The notes beneath the pieces were generated by a model, which was not told where the DNA came from, did not search any database, and saw only the letters and a list, made by a program, of their open reading frames with translations. Shown here in pieces: positions 44,430 to 55,207 of a stretch of DNA of 64,000 nucleotides. Numbering within the stretch: the first letter of the stretch is position 1; the number at the start of each line of letters is the position of its first letter. Origin of the DNA: Bacillus sp. V3-13 (GTDB lineage Bacteria > Bacillota > Bacilli > Bacillales > Cytobacillaceae); assembly GCF_002860165.1 (NCBI RefSeq), contig NZ_PGUZ01000039.1, forward strand, positions 62,001 to 126,000, given 5' to 3'. A program made the position numbers and the translations under genes.

Positions 44430-45842
44430 ATGATTGACACGGACTTGATAAAAGTAGGTGACGAACAGGATGAGATTCAAAACCTCCGCCTCGCACTGAC
44501 CCATTCGAAGGATGTGTTAACAAAGCATTCGGAAAATGGCACGTTTCTATTTGTAACTCCATCCAGTTATTCCTTGCTCGGATATTCACCCCGGGAATTA
44601 TTTAAAAAAAACCTGTACGACTTTTGCCATCCTAATGATCATCACCATTTGGATAAAATCTTTCAGCATCTTGCAGTCAGGAAAACGGTTCGCGTCAGTT
44701 TTCGATTCAGGCGGAAGGAAGGGGATTATATCTGGCTTGAAACCATCTCATCCCCGACCAATCAGGGAAACGAAACGATTTGCATATCAAGAGATATGAC
44801 TGAACGCATTATAATGGAAGAAGAAATTCTTGAAACCCAGGAGAAATACCGGCTGCTTGTTGAATTTTCGAGAGACACGATCGGCATGACAACCGGGGAC
44901 GGAATTTGGACTTATATTAACGGCGAAGGAAGAAAATTGCTCGGTTTTACAAGCAATAATGAAATTATCGGGACATCTTTATACGATTATGTGGCAGAAT
45001 CGGACCAAAAATACTTGACCAATTTTCTTGCCGCCAATCAGAGCATTAATTTCGAGCTCAATTTAAAAAGAAGCGACGGCCAGGTGCGCCGGGCAGAGAT
45101 TCAATTAATACCAACTATCTATAAAAACCGGAGGATGTTTCAAATCATCATTCGTGATATAACAGGACAAAAAAGGACTGAAGAACGGCTTCATAACGCC
45201 GAAAAGCTTTCGGTCGTCGGCCAGCTCGCTGCATCGATTGCGCATGAAATCCGTAACCCCCTAACCGCAATTAAAGGATTCACCCAGCTGCTCGGGGAAA
45301 GGGAAGCGGATGACTATACTCCGGTTATTCTTGAAGAATTAAAGCGGATTGAATCAATCGTCACCGATCTGCTCGTGTTGGCAAAGCCGCAGGCCACAAA
45401 TATGGAGAGAGCGAATATTGTTAATTTAGTAAAGGGAGTTGTAACCCTTTTAAATACACAGGCTATTATGTGTAATATTACGATTAATGTCGTAACAAGC
45501 GATCATGAGCTGTATGTAGATTGTGAAGTATCAAAAATGAAACAGGTTTTGATAAATATCATTCAAAACGGGATCGAAGCCATGCCGGCTGGCGGAGAAA
45601 TCCTAATAACCATTAAACAAGATCAAAATTATATATATATAAGCGTTAAAGATCAGGGAATTGGAATTCCTGAAGAGAGAATGTCAAAGCTTGGTGAGCC
45701 CTTTTACAGTACAAAGGAAAAAGGAACCGGCCTGGGACTGATGATTTGCAATAAAATCCTGAAAACGCATAAAGGAAATTTACATATTGAAAGTAAAGAG
45801 AATGAGGGAACGACCGTAAACATCATCCTGCCCAGGGCATAA
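44430..45842 (+). CDS. PAS-PAS sensor histidine kinase, sporulation-kinase type
   Basis: 470 residues, no membrane segment. Two PAS domains (about 23-127 and 137-248) precede the HisKA domain, with phospho-accepting His272 in GQLAASIAHEIRNPLTAIKG. The ATPase domain has INIIQNGIEAMPAGG (N box), DQGIGIPEE (G1) and KGTGLGLMI (G2). No response regulator is adjacent, as is usual for orphan kinases feeding the Spo0F-Spo0A phosphorelay. CGGAGG precedes the ATG. Which Kin protein it corresponds to cannot be told. Bases 44044-44429 contain no other gene. Confidence 0.9.
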   Translation: MIDTDLIKVGDEQDEIQNLRLALTHSKDVLTKHSENGTFLFVTPSSYSLLGYSPRELFKKNLYDFCHPNDHHHLDKIFQHLAVRKTVRVSFRFRRKEGDYIWLETISSPTNQGNETICISRDMTERIIMEEEILETQEKYRLLVEFSRDTIGMTTGDGIWTYINGEGRKLLGFTSNNEIIGTSLYDYVAESDQKYLTNFLAANQSINFELNLKRSDGQVRRAEIQLIPTIYKNRRMFQIIIRDITGQKRTEERLHNAEKLSVVGQLAASIAHEIRNPLTAIKGFTQLLGEREADDYTPVILEELKRIESIVTDLLVLAKPQATNMERANIVNLVKGVVTLLNTQAIMCNITINVVTSDHELYVDCEVSKMKQVLINIIQNGIEAMPAGGEILITIKQDQNYIYISVKDQGIGIPEERMSKLGEPFYSTKEKGTGLGLMICNKILKTHKGNLHIESKENEGTTVNIILPRA

Positions 45843-45937
45843 CGTGGAGAACCCGGCAAGTCTCCGGGAAACTTAATTATCCGTCCGGGAAAGAGTCGAA
45901 TCCTTCTACAAAGCTGAATTTACACACAGCAAGAAAG

Positions 45938-45965
45938 AAACCTGGATTAAATCCAGGTTTTTTTG
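45938..45965 (+). terminator. Terminator downstream of the PAS kinase gene
   Basis: A perfect 10-bp stem AAACCTGGAT/ATCCAGGTTT with a 3-base loop and a T tract, about 95 bases after the stop. The rest of 45843-46167 shows nothing I can name. Confidence 0.8.
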
Positions 45966-46167
45966 CATTTCAGCATAACAAATATTTAACATAATTTTGT
46001 TATGTAAACTGATTTTAAGAAGATTCCAGCGCGTGCCGGGGGAGATGCAGAACCTAGATTTAGGCAACTATTTTGCATTTTTGTAACAAATTCAATTAAA
46101 TAGTCCATTAGTTCTATTTTTTTGTTAAAATCAAAATCGACAATTATTTTGATAGGTGTGGTTTAGG

Positions 46168-47331
46168 ATGAGGAAAGTTGTTTTACTTTTAACAGCTATA
46201 TTGGTCTCTTTTTTTCATCAATCCACGGTAAACGCGGAACAGGCTGAAGATGTTCAATTACGAAGCGGAGCAGCGTTATTGATGGATGCGAAATCAGGGA
46301 CGATTTTATTTGAAAAAAGGGGGCATGAAATCATGTACCCTGCGAGTCTCACAAAAATTGCAACAGCGATATATGCAATCGAAAACGGTAATCTTAATGA
46401 TATGGTAACGGTGAGCGGAAATGCCGTTCAAACGGATGGTACACGTGTATACCTTGTCGAAGGCGAAGAATTGACCTTGGAAAAGCTGATCCAGGGAATG
46501 CTGATTAATTCCGGAAATGATGCCGCTGTGGCGATTGCCGAGCATCTTAATGGAACTGTTGAGGAATTTTCCCGTAACATGACTGAATACTTAAGTGAAA
46601 AGTCATTGATTTCCGACACAAATTTTACAAATCCGCACGGTCTGTTTGATGAAAACCATTATAGTACTGCAGCGGACCTGGCCAATATTACAAGTTATGC
46701 GATAAAAAATCCAGTATTTATGAGCATTTTTGGGACAAAAGAAATGGCCTGGAAAGGGGAATCGTGGGATACAACCCTTGTCACCCATCATCTAATGATG
46801 AAAGGTGAATATCCTTTTGAAGGGGTGACCGGCGGCAAGACAGGCTTTATCAATGAATCAAAGCAAACACTTGCGACCACCGCTGAAAATGAAAACATTC
46901 AATTGACTGCAATCATTCTTCAGGCAGATTACAAACAGGATGCTTACCAGGATACGATTTCACTCTTTGATTATGGCTTTAAAAATTTTAAATCGGCAAC
47001 ATTGCCTGCTTCCTCCGAGTATTCATTCGGAAAACAAAAGTTTAAGACAAGCTCCGCAACCGCGATTACCGAACCGGTTGAAGGAGCGATTAAAAAAGTG
47101 GATAAAAATGGCCTCCTTGCGATTGAAAAGCAAAATGGCGAAGTGCTTCAGACCGTTCAGCTTGAACAGGTAAAGAAGGCAAGTAAAAAGCCCGAAAAAC
47201 AAGTCGAAGCGAAAAGTGAAAAGGTTAACATGAATGCTTTCTATGGAATTCTGATGATTATCGCTGGTGGAGCACTGCTTTCTTTAAGATACCGCTCTCC
47301 CGGACGGATAAAACAAAAACGGCGTGTTTAG
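46168..47331 (+). CDS. D-alanyl-D-alanine carboxypeptidase (class A PBP, DacF/DacA type)
   Basis: 387 residues. A signal peptide (to about residue 23, VNAEQ) is followed by the serine-peptidase domain with SLTK (Ser60, Lys63), SGN (115-117) and KTG (224-226). A C-terminal beta-rich domain ends in a membrane anchor (about 350-367) and a basic tail RYRSPGRIKQKRRV. It trims the terminal D-Ala of peptidoglycan stem peptides on the outer face of the membrane. ATG 46168 is chosen over GTG 46156; the spacing to AGGTGTGG is better. Confidence 0.9.
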   Translation: MRKVVLLLTAILVSFFHQSTVNAEQAEDVQLRSGAALLMDAKSGTILFEKRGHEIMYPASLTKIATAIYAIENGNLNDMVTVSGNAVQTDGTRVYLVEGEELTLEKLIQGMLINSGNDAAVAIAEHLNGTVEEFSRNMTEYLSEKSLISDTNFTNPHGLFDENHYSTAADLANITSYAIKNPVFMSIFGTKEMAWKGESWDTTLVTHHLMMKGEYPFEGVTGGKTGFINESKQTLATTAENENIQLTAIILQADYKQDAYQDTISLFDYGFKNFKSATLPASSEYSFGKQKFKTSSATAITEPVEGAIKKVDKNGLLAIEKQNGEVLQTVQLEQVKKASKKPEKQVEAKSEKVNMNAFYGILMIIAGGALLSLRYRSPGRIKQKRRV

Positions 47332-47397
47332 GAACTACACGCCGTTTTATAGGTTCGTTTATGTTGGTGACAAAGGGAAGCACAGTTCCGGTCTCAA

Positions 47398-48060
47398 TTA
47401 TTTAATCAATTGGGTGAATAAGAGCATTATGAATGAAATGAGAACCATTGAAGCCACCCAGAGCCAGGCCAAATCCATATTTCCTGATTCAAGAGCAACA
47501 TAGATTGCTGTCGGTACCGTTTGTGTTTTCCCGGGAATATTGCCGGCAAACATTAAAGTCGCGCCAAATTCTCCAAGCCCCCTCGCAAAACTCAAAATCG
47601 CTCCCGACACAATCGCCTTGACAGAAAGAGGAATCGTAACAAGCAGGAAGACTTTCCATTCACTTGCGCCATCGATTCTTGCCGCTTCTTCAATCCCGCG
47701 ATCAACAGACTGAAAGCCGGTCTTTGCCGATTGGTACATGAGCGGAAAGGCGACAACGGTGGAAGCAATGACGGCGGCTGTGGCAGTAAACATCACAGAT
47801 TGCTGTGAAACCGACTCTATGAAAGTACCAACCGGGCTATTATTACCGAAAATAATAATTAGCAGGAATCCAATCACGGTAGGAGGGAGGACGAGGGGAA
47901 GCATCAGGACCGTTTCTAATATCACTTTACCCCGAAAGTTTTTCCCGGCAAACATTTTTGCCATGATTAACCCTAAAAATAAAACGATTATTAATGAAGT
48001 GCAGGCAACCTGCAGCGAAAGTTTAATCGGTATCCAAAATTGCTCGTTGATCATATGCAT
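47398..48060 (-). CDS. modB: Molybdate ABC transporter permease ModB, orphan
   Basis: 220 residues with five membrane segments. Motifs: VLPLVLPPTVIGFLL-like stretch (MLPLVLPPTVIGFLLIIIFG), the loop EEAARIDGASEWKVFLLVTI, and ARGLGEFGATLMFAGNIPGK, which is characteristic of ModB. It should form the channel of a molybdate importer. Neither the binding protein modA nor an ATPase modC is next to it; the 370 bases upstream hold no gene. No good ribosome-binding site is seen, so ATG 48060 or ATG 48054 are both possible. It may be a stranded gene or depend on distant partners. Confidence 0.85.
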   Translation of the reverse strand: MHMINEQFWIPIKLSLQVACTSLIIVLFLGLIMAKMFAGKNFRGKVILETVLMLPLVLPPTVIGFLLIIIFGNNSPVGTFIESVSQQSVMFTATAAVIASTVVAFPLMYQSAKTGFQSVDRGIEEAARIDGASEWKVFLLVTIPLSVKAIVSGAILSFARGLGEFGATLMFAGNIPGKTQTVPTAIYVALESGNMDLAWLWVASMVLISFIMLLFTQLIK

Positions 48061-48285
48061 CAATCCAATACAAGTATTCCGTCTGCTTAATCGACATCAT
48101 TCGGCTACCACGATTATACCGAAAAAAATGATCTTAAACAGTATTTTTATGGAGTAAATTTCACAATGTAATAAGCTAGACCGAAAAACGAATGAAAATT
48201 GTCTAAATAAATAGGAGATGCCGTAAGAAACAAATAACTGTTCGTTTTTCAATTAAAGAATGGCTTTATGAAGTTCATTCTTATG

Positions 48286-48330
48286 ATAAAAAAAGACTAA
48301 AGGAAGCTGCCTGTGCAGCCCTTTAGTCTG
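48286..48330 (-). terminator. Terminator of ykuS
   Basis: A 10-bp stem AGACTAAAGG/CCTTTAGTCT with a T tract on the minus strand. The remaining sequence between modB and ykuS has no gene. Confidence 0.75.
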
Positions 48331-48433
48331 TCATGATCGTATGATTATATATATTTTTTCAGTGCTTTGTTCATTTGCAAAAGGAGATATCTACCAATGC
48401 AAAAGGTTGTTAACCAAATTGCATCACCTGAAA

Positions 48434-48676
48434 TCAGCGCAAACGCTCCTCAACCTCTTGACAAACCTCCTCTGCGGTCAGTCCGTTTGCTTCGATTACA
48501 GGACCTGAAATAACTGTATCCTGAATACCCATCACATCTGAGTCAAGGCCGGTAATAACACAGCAGTTGCAATCTTGTGCATCTGACTGCTGCTTCAGTT
48601 CAACGACATCATAGCCTTTTTCCCGAAGCGCATCCTGAATATATGAAAGAGATTGTTCTACACCTATTTTCACCAT
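48434..48676 (-). CDS. ykuS: YkuS-like protein (UPF0180)
   Basis: 80 residues: [40 protein letters not shown] and [15 protein letters not shown], matching the UPF0180 family throughout. It has two cysteines in DCNCCV. Small soluble protein of unknown function. ATG 48676 follows GGAGGTG. Confidence 0.92.
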   Translation of the reverse strand: MVKIGVEQSLSYIQDALREKGYDVVELKQQSDAQDCNCCVITGLDSDVMGIQDTVISGPVIEANGLTAEEVCQEVEERLR

Positions 48677-48830
48677 AAATCATCACACCTCCTTCTATCT
48701 TTAAGCTTAAGCTTTCCTAACTTTTTACAAAATATGCTTTTTGCAAAAAAGTATATAAGCTGACGATCTTTCCAGAAAAAAGGGGATTTAAATGAATTGA
48801 TATGCCTGGCATTGCCTTTGTCATTAGCAT

Positions 48831-48863
48831 TAAAAAAACAGGGAGCACCAAGGGCTTCCCTGT
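48831..48863 (-). terminator. Terminator of ykpA
   Basis: ACAGGGA/TCCCTGT stem on the minus strand followed by TTTTTTT. Confidence 0.8.
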
Positions 48864-48874
48864 CCGTAATTTTA

Positions 48875-50536
<1,662 letters not shown>

Positions 50537-50674
50537 TCAAGAGTGGAGGGCGACTGGTTTTCAAGTTTTCCAGCAATAAAGCAAAAAAAATCGAAATATA
50601 AAAAAGGATTTTTGGAAAAATAAGAGAATTTAAAATTACAGACGAAATTTTCTCGAAAACGGAGAGACATAAGA

Positions 50675-50965
50675 ATGAGACCACCAAAAGAGATTATGGA
50701 GGTATGGAAAAGGTTTGAGCGATTTCCAATGGAGACACTCACCAAAGTATGGTATCACCAAAAAGGAACTGTAAAAAAGCAGCGATCTGTCGATTTGATG
50801 AAAGAACATTACCATGAGTTTGGCATAAATCTTGTCAAGGCGGGGAAAACGGCCATTTTCGTATGCGAATGGTACCAGGACCAAATGGAAGATTGGGTAT
50901 TTTGTAACTGTCATCACACATCTTTAAAAGATTATAATGGAAGAAAATTGGTTTTAACACCTTGA
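50675..50965 (+). CDS. Hypothetical basic protein
   Basis: 96 residues. Opening RPPKEIMEVWKRFERFPMET, then KVWYHQKGTVKKQRSVDLMK and VCEWYQDQMEDWVFCNCHHT with a Cys-Asn-Cys-His-His group that might bind a metal. I do not recognise the family. GGAGAGACATAAG lies before the ATG at a workable distance. Single gene. Confidence 0.55.
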   Translation: MRPPKEIMEVWKRFERFPMETLTKVWYHQKGTVKKQRSVDLMKEHYHEFGINLVKAGKTAIFVCEWYQDQMEDWVFCNCHHTSLKDYNGRKLVLTP

Positions 50966-51075
50966 ATGTACGGGTATAGAAAAAAAGAAAAATTTTTCAG
51001 AAAAACGACATATTTTCTTCACATTTTTCGTGTAAACTTAGAATAATGAAAAAGCGTAAAAAAGGAGATCTTGAA

Positions 51076-51207
51076 ATGGCTAAAAAGCAGCTTATCGATT
51101 TTGTAAACCAATTAAAAAAGTCTGGAATCAAAGTAAGCTTTACAAAGCCAAAGTCTGAATTTTTTTCCCTTAAGCAAAATGCAAAGGAATCCTCTCCAGT
51201 CAACTAA
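51076..51207 (+). CDS. Very small basic protein
   Basis: 43 residues, MAKKQLIDFVNQLKKSGIKV to start and SEFFSLKQNAKESSPVN to end; one amphipathic helix and a basic character. AAAGGAGATC precedes ATG 51076 at ideal distance, and a perfect terminator lies 29 bases after the stop, which together make a strong case for a real gene. Function unknown. Confidence 0.6.
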   Translation: MAKKQLIDFVNQLKKSGIKVSFTKPKSEFFSLKQNAKESSPVN

Positions 51208-51236
51208 CTCTTAGCAGGTATCAGCTTAAGAAAAAC

Positions 51237-51272
51237 GGCGGTGAATTCTTTGAATTCACCGCCTTTGGCTTT
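51237..51272. terminator. Bidirectional terminator
   Basis: A perfect 12-bp stem GGCGGTGAATTC/GAATTCACCGCC with a 3-base loop. Confidence 0.85.
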
Positions 51273-51321
51273 TTATGGTTGTTGTGTTGCAGAGCTGATG
51301 TTAAATTCGCTGCGAAGAAGC

Positions 51322-51921
51322 CTAAATCTCATTCATAATGACGTCGAAAACTTCCTGTCTGTTAAAATCTTCGCCCATCGGGAACTTTTTGATAAACTCA
51401 TTGTTCTCATCAATTAAAAAAGTGAATGAACTATGGATAAATAGCCCGTTGCCCGGATCCTTGTATTGAAACTGGAACGTATCGGCGATCTCCCTTATTT
51501 TTTGTTGTTCTTCCTTTATGATGTTAGGGTCGCCAGTCAGCATCAGCCAGTTTCCGTCATCTTCTATGCCGAGCGCATCCATGTGCTTTTTAAGCGCTTC
51601 GGGTGTATCTCTGTATGGGTCGATTGTGATCGTCAGAAACTGAATTTTCTTGCCGAATACTCCTTCATCCTGCAAATCGTTTCTTAGCATATTCATCCGC
51701 TGTGTTGTTGTCGGGCAAACATCGGGGCAGTGGGTATAAATAAATTCAACCAGTTTCAGCTTTTTATCTGCTTCACCAAACGTAAATTTTTCATTATTCA
51801 TCGTAACTAAAGTTATATCATCAGGTATTTGTGCATTAGCATCCCTAATCAGAAAAAAAGAAATCCCCGAAGCGATGCCTAAAACTAAGATAATCGCACA
51901 AATAATATATATTTTCTTCAT
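51322..51921 (-). CDS. SCO1/SenC family copper chaperone
   Basis: 199 residues. An N-terminal anchor (about 4-24) is followed by a thioredoxin-fold domain with THCPDVCP (Cys65, Cys69) and His163 in GLFIHSSFTF, the three copper ligands of SCO proteins. B. subtilis SCO (YpmQ) assembles the CuA site of cytochrome c oxidase outside the membrane. ATG 51921 follows GGGAGGG; the longer frame has no better start. The cupredoxin gene at 43.6 kb is a possible functional neighbour but not adjacent. Confidence 0.9.
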   Translation of the reverse strand: MKKIYIICAIILVLGIASGISFFLIRDANAQIPDDITLVTMNNEKFTFGEADKKLKLVEFIYTHCPDVCPTTTQRMNMLRNDLQDEGVFGKKIQFLTITIDPYRDTPEALKKHMDALGIEDDGNWLMLTGDPNIIKEEQQKIREIADTFQFQYKDPGNGLFIHSSFTFLIDENNEFIKKFPMGEDFNRQEVFDVIMNEI

Positions 51922-52034
51922 TCGTTTTCCCTCCCATTTAAAGATAAATAAAATCACAGGAAAATCCTATGGACATAATGTGAACCTTTTAAATGCGAAG
52001 GAAAAAAAATAAGTCATTTGCAGATTGTGATAAC

Positions 52035-52069
52035 AAAAAAGATCGTGCTGGACTAATATCAGCACGATC
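52035..52069 (-). terminator. Terminator of the aldehyde dehydrogenase gene
   Basis: GATCGTGCT/AGCACGATC stem with a T tract on the minus strand. Confidence 0.85.
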
Positions 52070-52089
52070 CAAAACCGATTATCGTTTTC

Positions 52090-53574
52090 TTAATTCATTG
52101 CAATCCAAACGCTTTTTACTTCCGTATAATTGTTCAGAGCGTAGGAACCCATTTCGCGGCCGATTCCTGATTGCTTATAGCCGCCAAAAGGTGAAGCCGC
52201 GTCAAATGCGTTATAGCAGTTGACCCAAACGGTACCGGCACGAAGCTTATTGGCAATATAATGCGCCTTTGAAATATCGCGGGTCCATACTCCGGCTGCC
52301 AATCCATACTGGCTGTTATTGGCACGGTCAATCAGTTCATCAAGATCCTCATAAGGCATCGCAGCAATCACCGGACCAAAAATTTCTTCTTTCGCAATCG
52401 TCATTTCATCACGCACATCGGCAAAAATCGTCGGTGAGACGAAATATCCGTCATCATAAGGCTTTGAACCGCCAGTCAGAAGCTCGGCACCTTCGTTCAG
52501 GCCTTTTTCAATATAGCCAAGAACCCGGTTTTGTTGTTCAGTGGAAACGAGCGGCCCGATCTGGGTATCCGGATCCAGACCTGCGCCCTGCTTAATATTT
52601 TTCGCATGGCTGACCATGTCTGCGACAACATTATCAAATTGCTTCTTTTGAATAAACACACGTGAACCAGCGCAGCAAACCTGGCCCTGATTAAACATGA
52701 CCCCATTTAATGCACCCGGAATCGCTTTTGTCAAATCTGCATCAGGAAGAATAATATTCGGTGATTTACCGCCAAGCTCGAGCGTCACTCGTTTGACTGT
52801 TTTTGCAGCCCGCTCCATAATCAGCTTCCCAACTTCAGTAGAACCAGTAAAAGCAACCTTATCTACAAGCGGATGGTCGACAAGCGGCTGTCCGGCTGTT
52901 TCGCCGAATCCCGGCACAATATTTAGAACACCATCCGGAAAACCAGCCTCAGCGGCAAGCTCTGCTAAATAAAGAGCGGATAAAGGTGTTTGTTCAGCAG
53001 GCTTTAAGACGACGGTACAGCCTGTTGCAAGGGCGGCTCCCAATTTCCACATCGCCATTAAAAGCGGGAAATTCCACGGAATAATCTGGCCGACAACACC
53101 AACTGCCTCGTGGCGGGTATAGTTAAAGAACGGACCGTTAACAGGAATTGTCTGACCGACAATCTTCGTTGACCAGCCTGCATAATATCTCATATGTTCA
53201 ATGGCAAGAGGAATATCCGCAGCCGACGTTTCTCTGATCGGCTTTCCATTATCGAGCGTTTCAAGCTGGGCCAATTCTTCTTTGTGCTCTTCCATGAGGT
53301 CGGCAAGCTTATACATTAACCTGCTTCGCTTGGCTGTGCTCATTTTTGACCATGGCCCTTCATCAAATGCTTTACGGGCTGCCTTTACAGCTAAATCAAT
53401 GTCTTCAGGTCCACCTTCGTATACAGTGGCAAGAACTTCACCTGTTGCCGGATTGAAAGTGTCAAAAGTTTTTCCGGAAGCACTTTCAACAAACTGGCCA
53501 TTAATGAACATTTTCTTTTTACCTGCTAAAAACTTTGCGACTTTTTCATTTAGCTCAACCGTAACAGAACTCAT
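52090..53574 (-). CDS. dhaS: NAD-dependent aldehyde dehydrogenase, DhaS-like
   Basis: 494 residues (B. subtilis DhaS about 495). The catalytic Cys is in [14 protein letters not shown] (about 302), the general base Glu in [11 protein letters not shown] (about 268), the NAD-binding site in [16 protein letters not shown] and FTGSTEVGK. It oxidises aldehydes to acids in the cytoplasm. ATG 53574 follows GGGAGG; the frame runs further upstream through the promoter. A cre-like site with 13 of 14 matches sits upstream, so carbon catabolite repression is likely. Confidence 0.93.
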   Translation of the reverse strand: MSSVTVELNEKVAKFLAGKKKMFINGQFVESASGKTFDTFNPATGEVLATVYEGGPEDIDLAVKAARKAFDEGPWSKMSTAKRSRLMYKLADLMEEHKEELAQLETLDNGKPIRETSAADIPLAIEHMRYYAGWSTKIVGQTIPVNGPFFNYTRHEAVGVVGQIIPWNFPLLMAMWKLGAALATGCTVVLKPAEQTPLSALYLAELAAEAGFPDGVLNIVPGFGETAGQPLVDHPLVDKVAFTGSTEVGKLIMERAAKTVKRVTLELGGKSPNIILPDADLTKAIPGALNGVMFNQGQVCCAGSRVFIQKKQFDNVVADMVSHAKNIKQGAGLDPDTQIGPLVSTEQQNRVLGYIEKGLNEGAELLTGGSKPYDDGYFVSPTIFADVRDEMTIAKEEIFGPVIAAMPYEDLDELIDRANNSQYGLAAGVWTRDISKAHYIANKLRAGTVWVNCYNAFDAASPFGGYKQSGIGREMGSYALNNYTEVKSVWIAMN

Positions 53575-53620
53575 CAAATTCCTCCCTTGATTTTGATATG
53601 CAGAAAAAGGACTATCTATT

Positions 53621-53634
53621 TGATAGCGCTTCCA
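53621..53634 (-). promoter_or_regulatory. cre site upstream of dhaS
   Basis: TGGAAGCGCTATCA on the minus strand matches 13 of 14 positions of TGWAANCGNTNWCA, about 50 bases before the start codon, just downstream of TTGATT and GATAAC elements that may be the promoter. Confidence 0.65.
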
Positions 53635-53950
53635 CAATAATGTTATCATCATTGAAAACTAGTAATCAACTAATAAGAGTAAAAATATTCTGACAAAAAA
53701 CGACAGTTGACTATTGCTTCACGAAAACTATTAAAAATGCCTCTGCCAATTTATATGCTGTTATCTGCATCAAAATATATATAACGTTTATGATCCATGT
53801 ATAATCTCCCGGCTGATGTGCAGGGGAGGAGCCGTTGTAAAAAAACCCAACTTTACAACTGATATTATTAAAGCAATCCAGGCACTAAAGTGGTAAAATA
53901 TAAGATGCTTTGTGATGGTTGCTAAAGGCACAGCGTATGGGGGATGCATA

Positions 53951-55126
53951 ATGAATGGTGAAGTAAAGAAAAACATATTAACCTTGCAGGGATTTTACTT
54001 GTTGGCTTTTTTTGCAGTCGGCAGTTTATTTCCATTGTTGAGCGTCTATTTAAGCGAGACAGTCGGTTTGAATGGATTTCAAATCGGGACAATCATGTCG
54101 GTTGGTCCGATCATCATGATTTTTTTCCAGCCTGTCTGGGGGCTGGTTAGCGACAAAACAAATGCTCCAATCAAAGTACTGTCGTTCACTACCTTTTTAG
54201 CTGGTACATTCGGGCTCGGCTATATTTTTTCCAGCGATTATATTTGGTTTTTCATTACCGCAACTGCAATAGCGGTTTTCCAGAGTGCAATCATTCCTGT
54301 TTCGGACAGTATTTCTTTAAAATATACAAGCAAAGTAAGAGTCAATTATGGAAATGTCCGGCTCTTCGGCTCGCTTGGCTTTGGGATTGCTGTATTTATT
54401 ATGGGCAGATTGTCAGAACAAAATCCAGCTGTGATCTTTTATGCGTTCTTCCTGGCTCTGGCATTGGCAGCTTTACTTGCATTTAGAATCCCGAAGGAAA
54501 AAGCATCTGCCAACAAGCAGCTTTTATCAGGAGTAAAAGAAATTCTTACATTGAAGAAGTTTATTATTTTCCTCGCGATTACTTTTCTGATCTTCGGTCC
54601 AAATCTGGCCAATAATACGTATTTTGGGCTGTTCGTCGAAGATAGCGGCGGAACATATACCGGAATCGGTATCGCTTTTTTGCTGGCAGTACTGTCTGAG
54701 ATTCCATTTATGCGCGCAGCAGGAAGCTGGATTGAAAAATTCGGGCTGCTCCATATTGCGGCGCTGGCTGGCTTTGTTTCTTTTTTCAGATGGATTCTTT
54801 ATTTCTTTGAACCGAATTTAACGCTCGTTTATGCGACAGCTGTAATCCAGGGCTTTTCCCTTGGTCTATTCATTCCGGCGGGACTTCAATACGTCCGCGA
54901 AATCACTCCAGTTCATATTACCGCAACCGCGGTTACCTTATATTCGGCCATCGGCAACGGCTTTGGCAACTGGTTCAGCACTTTCTTCGGCGGAATCATT
55001 TACGAGCATTGGAATGTCTATTATGTCTACTTTTTCTTCGGCATTTTGGCTTTAATTGGTGTCATCCTTAATATTTGGCTGATAAAAGAAGAAAAAGATA
55101 ACACCACGGTTACGGCAAAAATTTAA
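53951..55126 (+). CDS. MFS transporter, LacY/nucleoside-permease-like (YwbF-like)
   Basis: 391 residues, 12 membrane segments. LQGFYLLAFFAVGSLFPLLS at the start and QPVWGLVSDKTNAPIKVLSF after helix 2 place it in the MFS_1-like/nucleoside-symporter group, as does NYGNVRLFGSLGFGIAVFIM. B. subtilis YwbF is of this type. The substrate is unknown, possibly a sugar or nucleoside. ATG 53951 follows GGGGGATG; ATGs and TTGs further upstream lack a good site. Confidence 0.85.
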   Translation: MNGEVKKNILTLQGFYLLAFFAVGSLFPLLSVYLSETVGLNGFQIGTIMSVGPIIMIFFQPVWGLVSDKTNAPIKVLSFTTFLAGTFGLGYIFSSDYIWFFITATAIAVFQSAIIPVSDSISLKYTSKVRVNYGNVRLFGSLGFGIAVFIMGRLSEQNPAVIFYAFFLALALAALLAFRIPKEKASANKQLLSGVKEILTLKKFIIFLAITFLIFGPNLANNTYFGLFVEDSGGTYTGIGIAFLLAVLSEIPFMRAAGSWIEKFGLLHIAALAGFVSFFRWILYFFEPNLTLVYATAVIQGFSLGLFIPAGLQYVREITPVHITATAVTLYSAIGNGFGNWFSTFFGGIIYEHWNVYYVYFFFGILALIGVILNIWLIKEEKDNTTVTAKI

Positions 55127-55146
55127 ACAATACTGTTGAAGTAAAA

Positions 55147-55178
55147 AGAAGATGGCAACTGCACTGCCATCTTCTTTC
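55147..55178. terminator. Bidirectional terminator between two MFS genes
   Basis: Stem AGAAGATGGCA/TGCCATCTTCT with a short loop. Confidence 0.85.
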
Positions 55179-55207
55179 TATATGTTACTTTAAAAGCCTA
55201 TAAAAAC

